Positions 49,859 through 57,300 of a DNA stretch of 64,000 bases are shown piece after piece. The notes under the pieces are model-generated. The model was given only the letters and a program-made list of their open reading frames with translations. It did not search any database and was not told the origin of the DNA. Source of the stretch: Sediminicola sp963974715 (GTDB lineage: Bacteria > Bacteroidota > Bacteroidia > Flavobacteriales > Flavobacteriaceae); contig CAXBDK010000010.1 of the NCBI GenBank assembly GCA_963974715.1, positions 62,001 to 126,000 of the forward strand. Reading direction: 5' to 3'. Every line of letters begins with the position of its first letter. Positions within the stretch are counted from its first letter, which is position 1. The position numbers were made by a program, and so were the translations under genes.

Positions 49859-50503
49859 TCAGTCCATATATTCCTTCAGTACGGAATGCCATAGCTCATA
49901 CCCCTTGGCGTTCATGTGCAGTCCATCTGCGATAAAAAGATCGGTCTTCACCTTTCGCCTGTCCAGCATCACGTCCCAGACATTGGCAAAGGAAAGGGAG
50001 GTGTCCCTTTCGCAGAGTCGTCTGAATTTTCTGTTGAGCCTTTTGTATTTGGAACGATAATTCCAGCGGGCAATACTCGGTTTGGCGGAGATCAGCACGA
50101 TCTGGATAGTGGGATCCGTCTCCTTTATTTTTTGGATAAGCTGCACGGTGTGGTCCATGATGGTCCGTGTTGTAAGTCGGGCGGCAATATCGTTGTCCCC
50201 TTCATAGATAAAGACCTTTTTTGGCCTATAGGCCAGTATCAGTTCATCGGAATAGCGCAACAGGTCCAAGGTCTTGGAACCCCCAAAGCCCGAATTGATG
50301 ATCTGGTGCCCGGGAAAAACCGCTCCTATATCTTTCCACATCCGTATGCTGGAGCTTCCGGTAAAGACAACGGTTTCCCTGCTGGCATCCCAAACGGTGT
50401 CATATTTCTGTCGGATGGACAGTACCTCGGCCTCAAAGGGTCCCTTTTGTTGTGCCGATACAAAGGTGCTCAGGATAACTAGTAAGGGAATCAAAAATTT
50501 CAT
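49859..50503 (-). CDS. Secreted SGNH/GDSL hydrolase
   Basis: A 214-residue protein with a signal peptide (FLIPLLVILSTFVSA). It has blocks of the SGNH family: VVFTGSSSIRMW (nucleophile Ser in GSSS), NSGFGGSKTLDLL, YEGDNDIAARL (in GxND position) and DGLHMNAKGYELWH with the catalytic Asp and His. The substrate is an ester, probably on a carbohydrate. It lies 150 bases downstream of the esterase and upstream of the GH20 gene. Confidence 0.88.
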   Translation of the reverse strand: MKFLIPLLVILSTFVSAQQKGPFEAEVLSIRQKYDTVWDASRETVVFTGSSSIRMWKDIGAVFPGHQIINSGFGGSKTLDLLRYSDELILAYRPKKVFIYEGDNDIAARLTTRTIMDHTVQLIQKIKETDPTIQIVLISAKPSIARWNYRSKYKRLNRKFRRLCERDTSLSFANVWDVMLDRRKVKTDLFIADGLHMNAKGYELWHSVLKEYMD

Positions 50504-50652
50504 TGTTGGCAATGATTTAAGGTTAAATTAGGAATTAGGGCCATCTGGCCAAATTATTTTCGATGTAGGACGTTCCATGGCCGTTACATGCCGTTCCCCA
50601 AGGGACCATCGTCCAAATAGGGACGATGTACGTTTTTGGATCGCTGTTCTTC

Positions 50653-51519
50653 TCATTCTTTTTTTGGCGTGGTCAGCCCTTCGGCAACGGACCAGTCATA
50701 AAACCGCTGTATCCAGGAATCAGAAGGTAGGCCCTGTTTCTTGATTCCAAAACCATGTCCACCTTTGGAATACATGTGCAGTTCGGCTATTTTTCCGTTT
50801 TCGGCCCATTTCGAGTACAGCTGTGTGCTCAAGGACGGTAGGATCAAGGGGTCATCGGAGGCACAGATCAGCAACATCGGCGGGGCATCCTTTGGGACCG
50901 TATAAGGGGGCACCAAGCCCATCCAAGGATAGACGGGAACCACAAAATCGGGTCTGTTGCCTTCGGTATAGTTAAACGTAAGGTTCATGGTTACGGCGCC
51001 CCCTGCCGAAAATCCCATAAACCCGATTTTATGGGGATCTATTCCATATTCCCTTGCTTTTTGGCGTACATGTAAGATGGCGTTCAGTCCGTCTTGGGTA
51101 GCCAAGGGCAGTACCTTGGAAGCTTTTTTGAAGACCACCTCCCCTTCGTTCGCTAGGGCTGCCACCCCATCTCCCTTTGTGGGCACCAGTCTGTATTTTA
51201 ATACAAAAGCGGTAAACCCTTTTGTAGTGAGCCATCGGGCCACCGCATTTCCTTCGTTTTCTATCCCATGTACATATAACCCACCTCCGGGGGCAATGAT
51301 GACAGCGGTGCCATTTGAGCGATCCGTTTCGGGCAAAAACACCTCCATGCTGGGCTTGGAAACATTGGTGACCACCTGGGTATCCCATTGGGTGGAGAAA
51401 TAAGCTTTTTCCGTTCCTTCCCAGTTTAGCTCCTCGGGAGGGTCAAAAGGAATGGCGATCACTTCCTGTGAATGCCCCTTACAAAGGAAAAGCAGTATGG
51501 CGATAAACATCGATTTCAT
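50653..51519 (-). CDS. Secreted alpha/beta-hydrolase (acetyl-esterase-like)
   Basis: A 288-residue protein with signal peptide (MFIAILLFLCKGHS). It has the oxyanion-loop APGGGLYVHG, the nucleophile motif GFSAGGAVT, ICASDDPLILPS (catalytic Asp) and GGHGFG (catalytic His). Such proteins are sugar acetyl-esterases or related lipases. It follows the sulfurtransferase by 21 bases and may be co-transcribed with it. Confidence 0.88.
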   Translation of the reverse strand: MKSMFIAILLFLCKGHSQEVIAIPFDPPEELNWEGTEKAYFSTQWDTQVVTNVSKPSMEVFLPETDRSNGTAVIIAPGGGLYVHGIENEGNAVARWLTTKGFTAFVLKYRLVPTKGDGVAALANEGEVVFKKASKVLPLATQDGLNAILHVRQKAREYGIDPHKIGFMGFSAGGAVTMNLTFNYTEGNRPDFVVPVYPWMGLVPPYTVPKDAPPMLLICASDDPLILPSLSTQLYSKWAENGKIAELHMYSKGGHGFGIKKQGLPSDSWIQRFYDWSVAEGLTTPKKE

Positions 51520-51540
51520 AAGTAGGGGTCTCTTTTCAGC

Positions 51541-52383
51541 TTAGGCCTCCGGGCCCGTGATCGGTGCATTTTCCAGTTGCCCCCATTCGGACCAGGAACC
51601 GTCGTACACCGAGGTGTGGTTTTCCAGTACCAGTTCGCACGCCAATAGGATGATGCAGGCGGTAAGTCCGGAACCACAGGTGAATATCAAGGGCCTGTCC
51701 CCAAGGTTCAAATGCTCGAAAAGTTGCAGCAGTTCTTCCTTGGGCAGGAACTTGCCCTCCCTGAGCACTTCCGTATAGGGCAAGTTTAGGGAATCCGGTA
51801 CATGGCCGCCCTTTAGGTCCTTTCTGGGTTCCGGGATAAGGCCATAAAATCGTCCTGAGGATCTCGCATCTATTACCAGCGCATTTTTTTTGTCCAGGTT
51901 GTCCAGTATATCCACGGAGGTCTTTACCAGTCTGGGCTGGTAGTTCGCCTCAAAATTTCCTTTGGTCGTGGTAATCGTTGCCCCAAGGGCTTCGGTGGGC
52001 AGTCCCATTTTGGCCCATTCTGGAAGGCCGCCGTCCAGCACGGCCACATTTGCATGTCCCATGGCCCTGAACATCCACCAGACCCGTGGGGCGGAATAGA
52101 TTCCGAGATGGTCGTATACGATTATCCGACTATCGGAATTGATGCCCAATTTCTGGCATTCTGCGGTAAATTCCTCCGGCGAGGGAAGCATATTGGGAAG
52201 GTCCGTGTCCTTGGCGCAGAAAGAATTTTTAATATCAAAATAGCGGGCTCCCTTTATTTGGATATCGGTATAGCTGGGGGTAAGGTCGGATATATTCTCC
52301 TGTATACTCCCATCGAGGACCACCAAGTCCCCGTCGGACAGATGTTGGTTCAACCAAGATATGGATACTATTGGTGCAAGCAT
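51541..52383 (-). CDS. Thiosulfate/3-mercaptopyruvate sulfurtransferase (two rhodanese domains)
   Basis: A 280-residue cytosolic protein with two rhodanese domains. The inactive N-terminal domain begins ISWLNQHLSDGDLVVLDGS; the active C-terminal one has FTCGSGLTACI with catalytic Cys236, the CG(S/T)G(V/L)TA form typical of mercaptopyruvate sulfurtransferases. It transfers sulfur to thiols or cyanide. It lies 65 bases downstream of rpiA on the same strand, ahead of the esterase. Confidence 0.93.
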   Translation of the reverse strand: MLAPIVSISWLNQHLSDGDLVVLDGSIQENISDLTPSYTDIQIKGARYFDIKNSFCAKDTDLPNMLPSPEEFTAECQKLGINSDSRIIVYDHLGIYSAPRVWWMFRAMGHANVAVLDGGLPEWAKMGLPTEALGATITTTKGNFEANYQPRLVKTSVDILDNLDKKNALVIDARSSGRFYGLIPEPRKDLKGGHVPDSLNLPYTEVLREGKFLPKEELLQLFEHLNLGDRPLIFTCGSGLTACIILLACELVLENHTSVYDGSWSEWGQLENAPITGPEA

Positions 52384-52448
52384 AATGTAAAATTTAGCGA
52401 ATAATAAAAATACGTTTTTTTATGGACCCCGTTGGCTTCTTTCAGTTC

Positions 52449-53123
52449 TTATCTGTGCAAAATCTCGGTGGTTTCCCCCTTTCCCAAAATGATGATGTCC
52501 GTGGATTCCAGAAAGAGCCCTGTCTCCACGATGCCCGGGGTTCCAATGAGCATCCGCTCCAGTTCGGTAAGATTGGTGACCTGGGAAATATCACAATCCA
52601 GGATGTAATTGTTCTCATCGGTTATGTACACTTCCCCGGCCTCCTTTCGTAATTCGGGGTCCAGGCCCTGTTTTTGGAGCCGCAGATAGATCTGCCTAGT
52701 GGCGAAGGGCACCGTTTCAATGGGCAATCGGAACTTGCCCAACCGCTTTACCTCCTTGCCCGAATCGGCGATAACGATATTGAGTTTGGAATGGTCGGCA
52801 ATTATTTTTTCCCTTAAAAGGGCTCCTCCGCCCCCTTTTATCAACTGCATGTAGGGATCAAATTCGTCCGCCCCGTCTATATTTACATCGATGCCATGTG
52901 TGTCCTCCAAGGGGATGAGGGGGATGCCGGCCAACCTTGCCAGTTCACCGGTCCTGTCGGAAGAGGCGACCCCCTGTACCGAAAGGCCCTGTGCAACCTC
53001 TTCCCCCAAGGCTTTGATCATATATGCCGCGGTACTGCCGGATCCAAGTCCCACCGTCATTCCTTCTTTGATCCATTTTAGGGCGGCCAGTGCCGCCAGT
53101 TCCTTCTCCCTTTCGCTATCCAT
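52449..53123 (-). CDS. rpiA: Ribose-5-phosphate isomerase A
   Basis: A 224-residue enzyme interconverting ribose-5-phosphate and ribulose-5-phosphate in the pentose phosphate pathway. It shows VGLGSGSTAAYMIKALG, GADEFDPYMQLIKGGGGALLREKI (active site; KGGGGALLREK is the signature) and VIADSGKEVKRLGKFRLPIE. Full length. It is followed by the sulfurtransferase, and the ABC exporter upstream ends 32 bases before its start. Confidence 0.96.
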   Translation of the reverse strand: MDSEREKELAALAALKWIKEGMTVGLGSGSTAAYMIKALGEEVAQGLSVQGVASSDRTGELARLAGIPLIPLEDTHGIDVNIDGADEFDPYMQLIKGGGGALLREKIIADHSKLNIVIADSGKEVKRLGKFRLPIETVPFATRQIYLRLQKQGLDPELRKEAGEVYITDENNYILDCDISQVTNLTELERMLIGTPGIVETGLFLESTDIIILGKGETTEILHR

Positions 53124-53155
53124 AGTGTGCTGCTTTATTTCTCCTAAATAGTGTT

Positions 53156-54934
53156 CTATTCCAGTGATTGTTTTATTTTATCGATATTGAGACTGTTCGC
53201 CATGGCCGTAAAGATCGAATGGTAAACGCCTTTGTTCTCGTACAAAATTTCATGGGTACCACTTTCCGCTATACGGCCCTGTTCCATTACGATGATATTG
53301 GAGGCATCTATGATCTGGGAGATACTGTGGGAAATAATGATCACCGTCCTGTCCTTTTTTATGGCATCCAGGCTTTTCTTGATCTGTTCCGTGGCAATCG
53401 CATCCAAGTTGGCGGTAGGTTCGTCCAAAAATATGATTGGGGGATCTTTCAGGAACATCCTGGCAATGGCAATGCGCTGTTGCTGACCGCCCGATAACAA
53501 ATGTGCCTGGGTACCATATCCATCCTTAAGTTCCATGACCTGCTCGTGCAGATAGGCCTTCTTGGAGGCCTCGATTACATCTTCCATCGATTTAATGGGA
53601 TTTCCGTACAAAATATTTTCGGAAATACTGCCCCTAAAAATATGATTTTTTTGCAGTACCAGGCCAATGTTCCTTCGCAAAAATGGGGTATCGTATTCCT
53701 GCAGGTCAACACCGTCCAAAAAGATCGTTCCCTTTGAGGGTTCGTAAAACTTGTCCAGCAGGTTGATGATGGTGCTCTTTCCCGCTCCGCTCAGCCCGAT
53801 AAGGGCCGTGATCTCGTTGGGCCTTATGCACATATGTATACCGTGCAGCGCCATATTGCCATTGGGATATTGAAAGTCCACCCCCTTTATTTCAATTAAA
53901 CCCTCTATGCTTTTCGGGATGTAATTTCCCGTGGATTCCTTTTCGCTGTCCGCTTCAAGTATATCAAAAAATCCTTCCGAATAGATCAGGGCATCGTTTA
54001 CCTCATCATAGATCCGATGCAGTTGGCGTATGGGTGCCGAAACGTTGTTGAACAATAATATATGGAAAAGGATGGCCCCGATGGTCATTTGGTCGGTAAG
54101 TACAAAATAGGCCGTCAGGATAATGATGATGATCACCCCGACCTGCTCTATAAAACTTTTTATGCTCTCGAATAAAAACCCCGTCTTACGGGTTTCCATC
54201 TGGTTTTCCGTCATTTCAAATTGCAGGTTTTTATGCCTATCGGCCTCGATAGGTTCGGTTACAAAGGATTTTATGACATGTATGGATTCGATCAGGTTGA
54301 TGATCCTATTGCTCCTGGTCTCCCTGTACTTGCGCATGCTCCTTCTAAAACCGCTCAGTTTTCCGGCCTGTAGCTGGCTCACATAAAAATACAGTGGCAC
54401 GATGAAAAGTCCCACCAGGCCCACATAGAAGTTGGCAACGAACATGACCACCAAGGCAACAATGGCGTTGGCAAAAAGGGGGAGGATATCTATAAAGAAA
54501 TTCTGTACCAACCTGGTAAGGCTGCCCACCCCCAGATCGATCCGGGTCTGCAGCTTGCCACTCTCGTTGTCGGAAGAGGTGTAAAAGGCCATCCGGTAGG
54601 TCAGGATCTTTTCTATGATGGTCTGTGCAAAATCCCTTGATACCAGGATACGAAGTTTTTCCCCATAAAATTTTTGGCCGAATTGCACCAAGGAGTAGAC
54701 CAATTCCTTGATCACGAGGATGGTACTTATGGTAGCAAGAAGATATAGGCCCTGTTTCAGGGGCGTTTTGGCCACGAGGAGGTCGCTGATCGAATCAACG
54801 GTATATTTCAGGATAAAGGCATTTACCTGGGCTGCAAAGGAGCCGACGATCGTAAGGAGCAGGGTGTAGAGGATAAGGCTCCTGTAGGGCCTTATAAAAG
54901 GTGCCAACTTTTTAAAAAGCTGTAAGAGGTCCAT
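53156..54934 (-). CDS. ABC exporter (fused membrane domain and ATPase)
   Basis: A 592-residue half-transporter. The six-helix domain occupies about residues 1-320; the ATPase has Walker A GLSGAGKST, signature LLSGGQQQR, and canonical Walker B IIFLDEPTANLD with the catalytic glutamate. Unlike the exporter at 8.9 kb, its active site is complete. It may form a homodimer or pair with another half-transporter; the substrate is unknown. It is divergent from mazG. Confidence 0.92.
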   Translation of the reverse strand: MDLLQLFKKLAPFIRPYRSLILYTLLLTIVGSFAAQVNAFILKYTVDSISDLLVAKTPLKQGLYLLATISTILVIKELVYSLVQFGQKFYGEKLRILVSRDFAQTIIEKILTYRMAFYTSSDNESGKLQTRIDLGVGSLTRLVQNFFIDILPLFANAIVALVVMFVANFYVGLVGLFIVPLYFYVSQLQAGKLSGFRRSMRKYRETRSNRIINLIESIHVIKSFVTEPIEADRHKNLQFEMTENQMETRKTGFLFESIKSFIEQVGVIIIIILTAYFVLTDQMTIGAILFHILLFNNVSAPIRQLHRIYDEVNDALIYSEGFFDILEADSEKESTGNYIPKSIEGLIEIKGVDFQYPNGNMALHGIHMCIRPNEITALIGLSGAGKSTIINLLDKFYEPSKGTIFLDGVDLQEYDTPFLRRNIGLVLQKNHIFRGSISENILYGNPIKSMEDVIEASKKAYLHEQVMELKDGYGTQAHLLSGGQQQRIAIARMFLKDPPIIFLDEPTANLDAIATEQIKKSLDAIKKDRTVIIISHSISQIIDASNIIVMEQGRIAESGTHEILYENKGVYHSIFTAMANSLNIDKIKQSLE

Positions 54935-55035
54935 CCTAAATTGTATTAGATACTGCCAAGGTAAAAATGATCACCTGCTTTTGTACGTTTCCAAAATAAC
55001 ATAAAAATCCTGGCCTTACTTACTTTTTGGATTTG

Positions 55036-55043
55036 TATTTTTG
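55036..55043 (+). promoter_or_regulatory. Promoter -7 box (TAttTTTG) for mazG
   Basis: TATTTTTG lies 15 bases before the ATG at 55058. Confidence 0.6.
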
Positions 55044-55057
55044 CCAAAAGCTTGGAT

Positions 55058-55831
55058 ATGCAAGATAGAACGGCACAATTAGCGGCCTTTGACCGACTCC
55101 TCACCATTATGGACGAATTGCGGGAGCAGTGCCCGTGGGACCGGAAACAGACCCTCCAGAGTTTGAGGCACCTCACGATCGAGGAAACGTACGAACTGGG
55201 GGACGCCATCCTGGATAACGACCTTGAAGAAGTGAAAAAGGAACTGGGAGATCTGCTGTTGCACATCGTCTTTTATGCCAAAATCGGTAGCGAGAGCAAT
55301 TCGTTCGATATGGCCGATGTGGCCAACGAAATTTGCGAAAAACTTATCAATAGGCACCCACATATCTATGGGGACGTACAGGTAGCGGATGAAGGGGAGG
55401 TAAAGAGCAATTGGGAGAAAATTAAATTGCGCGAAGGGAAAAAAAGCGTATTGGAAGGCGTCCCCAAAGGATTGCCGGCCCTTGTAAAGTCGAACCGGAT
55501 ACAGGACAAGGTTGCTGGGGTAGGGTTCGACTGGGAAAGGCCCGAACAGGTCTGGGAGAAGGTGGAGGAGGAGCTGAGGGAATTTCAACAGGAAGTGGAC
55601 ATGGGAAATACCCATGCCATGGAAGCGGAATTTGGGGATGTGCTCTTCTCTATGGTCAATTACGCCCGGTTTTTAAAGATAGATCCCGAAAATGCTTTGG
55701 AACGGACCAATAAAAAATTTATAAAGCGCTTTCAATATTTGGAAGAAAAGGCCAAGGAACAGGGGAAATCCTTAAAGGATATGAGCCTTGCGGAAATGGA
55801 TGTCTTTTGGGAAGCTGCCAAAAAGTTGTGA
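55058..55831 (+). CDS. mazG: Nucleoside-triphosphate pyrophosphohydrolase MazG
   Basis: A 257-residue enzyme with two MazG domains that hydrolyses non-canonical or excess NTPs. The first domain carries CPWDRKQTLQSL, EETYELGDAI and EEVKKELGDLLLHIVFYAKI (the EExxE and ExxD metal ligands); the second has GVGFDWERPEQVWEKVEEELREF and EAEFGDVLFSMVNYARF. It stands alone in front of a fragment of the dispersed element. The start is taken at the ATG after the promoter box. Confidence 0.95.
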   Translation: MQDRTAQLAAFDRLLTIMDELREQCPWDRKQTLQSLRHLTIEETYELGDAILDNDLEEVKKELGDLLLHIVFYAKIGSESNSFDMADVANEICEKLINRHPHIYGDVQVADEGEVKSNWEKIKLREGKKSVLEGVPKGLPALVKSNRIQDKVAGVGFDWERPEQVWEKVEEELREFQQEVDMGNTHAMEAEFGDVLFSMVNYARFLKIDPENALERTNKKFIKRFQYLEEKAKEQGKSLKDMSLAEMDVFWEAAKKL

Positions 55832-55879
55832 CCGGGGGTGGCCGTTCAATATAAGATAAACCGATCTTGTTCTACCAAA

Positions 55880-55922
55880 GGGGCGATTTTTTACCCAATG
55901 GGGAAAAGTTTAGATCACTTCA
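55880..55922. repeat. Right-hand part of the dispersed palindromic element (copy 3)
   Basis: GGGCGATTTTTTACCCAATGGGGAAAAGTTTAGATCACTTCA differs from copy 1's right end at only a few positions. The left half and central hairpin are absent. It lies between convergent genes, about 80 bases from the stop of the minus-strand unknown gene. Confidence 0.75.
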
Positions 55923-56002
55923 GTATCAAGAACTGGGATTCCAGGCCAAAAAACGGTTCCCGGCATCAAATTCCGCTGGAATTTCACCCCCACTGACGGT
56001 TT

Positions 56003-56746
56003 TTAACGTACCCCTACGACCGCGGCACCCCTGCCCTCCTCCAGCATGTGGTACGCCCCGTTTACCTCCTGATAAAAACGTACCCCAAGAAAAGCGATAC
56101 GCCGCCCCGTGCCCTCCACCCGTGAGGACAGGGCCAGGGTCAGCGGCCCGGGGCCTGCCCCTCGCGGAACAAAATGCTCCTCCGCAGGAAAAAGATGGGC
56201 CTTTAGCGCTACAAAATCCATGCATACGATCCCAAACCGTAGGCCCAAATGGGTCGCTCCCTCGGGAAATACGGTCAGTGCCGGATCAAGATCGGGAAAG
56301 GTACAATGCTCCTGGGCCAAATCTACCGTAAATCGGCACCCCAAGACCCCGTAAAGGGAATAGGCCTTCGGATACGAATAAGAGGACAGTTCGCGCAGGC
56401 CATCGGCAGAGGCCAGCCCTGCCTCTATGGTGCGCTCCCCTCGGCCCGATACCGCATCCCGTTTCTTGACCCGGGTAAACATGCCCACCATTTCACAATG
56501 GATCCTCTTGCCCCTTATGCCCACAAAATAAGGCCGTAATGCCCGCATGAATACCGACTTTACCTTGGAACAATGTGTGAACTCCCCGTTAATTTCCCGT
56601 ACGCCCCTCATTTCGGGCCTGGTCTTGATATCCTTCCTATTGAACCCCCCACCGGCCCTGCGGGCCACATTGATACCATCATACACATAAAAATTGATCT
56701 CCCCCAATGTGCCCGTAATGATGAACGGACTTCTGATACGTGCCAT
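56003..56746 (-). CDS. Flavobacterial protein of unknown function, GC-rich gene
   Basis: A 247-residue protein without signal peptide. It begins ARIRSPFIITGTLGEINFYVYDG, then NVARRAGGGFNRKDIKTRPEM, VKSVFMRALRPYF and GRGERTIEAGLAS. I recall a flavobacterial family with the start MAK-x-KSPF-x-x-x-GTLG, RRAGGGFN and KRGQR-type blocks, but it has no known function. The gene is markedly more GC-rich than its neighbours. The ATG at 56746 is chosen. An 11-bp tandem array lies directly upstream. It is divergent from nothing annotated. Confidence 0.7.
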   Translation of the reverse strand: MARIRSPFIITGTLGEINFYVYDGINVARRAGGGFNRKDIKTRPEMRGVREINGEFTHCSKVKSVFMRALRPYFVGIRGKRIHCEMVGMFTRVKKRDAVSGRGERTIEAGLASADGLRELSSYSYPKAYSLYGVLGCRFTVDLAQEHCTFPDLDPALTVFPEGATHLGLRFGIVCMDFVALKAHLFPAEEHFVPRGAGPGPLTLALSSRVEGTGRRIAFLGVRFYQEVNGAYHMLEEGRGAAVVGVR

Positions 56747-56799
56747 AATATTCCATTTTAAGTTGTTACCAAAATAATAAAAAAATAGGAATATTCCTA

Positions 56800-56920
56800 C
56801 ATATATATCGTACATATGCCGTATGTATGCCGAATCTATAGCGTATCTATGCCGAATGTATGCCGAATCTATAGCGTATCTATACCCTATATATGATGTA
56901 TCAATAGCGCATCAATTACA
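56800..56920. repeat. Tandem array of 11-bp units within a 33-bp higher-order repeat
   Basis: Eleven consecutive units of 11 bp follow each other without gaps, with consensus near TATSTATGCCG. Units 2-4, 5-7 and 8-10 also form a 33-bp repeat, strongest in the first two (AATCTATAGCG follows a TATGCCG unit each time). The array is 54 bases upstream of the unknown gene's ATG. An accidental plus-strand frame through it encodes an 11-residue repeat. Confidence 0.85.
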
Positions 56921-57300
56921 TATAAAAGGAAGTGAAAACAGATATGATAGTCTCAAAGGGAAAGGATCACCGCAAGGGCACAACTGGATCGCCTTCCATT
57001 GTGAACGCTTCGCACGATATGGGAGCAAAGGTCCTTCGGAAGCTTTCCGAAAAGGTCACGTTCACTATAGGTAACAAGATGTGCGGCCATGGGGTGGAAG
57101 GCCATAAACTCGATGTAGGCAAAACGGGCATGCGCCCTTGATAGGGCAACAGGTTTTCCTTCGGTATCTGTTAGGGTACTTTCAATATTTTTCCGTAATC
57201 TGCTTTGAACTTGTGCATGATAAATTGATTTATGGATACTTAGATTAACTGCTATACCGAAGTTTTTACGCTAAATCAAAATGCACAATGGGTTAAAGGA
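56921..57300. other. 380-bp stretch with no recognised gene
   Basis: It lies between the tandem array and the P-type ATPase stop. A 69-codon plus-strand frame (56932-57141) and a 60-codon minus-strand frame show no family features. It may be decayed sequence. Confidence 0.35.

Noticed and set aside
56800..56920. CRISPR array
   Set aside because: Units are 11 bp and contiguous with no unique spacers, and there are no cas genes.
56823..57074. Plus-strand frame with MYAESIAYL repeats over the tandem array
   Set aside because: The repeat peptide is a consequence of the 33-bp DNA period; no signal, no start context and no known family.
55832..57300. Prophage or defence island around the GC-rich gene
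   Set aside because: No integrase, recombinase, nuclease or phage structural gene is visible; only one unknown gene, a repeat array and decayed sequence.
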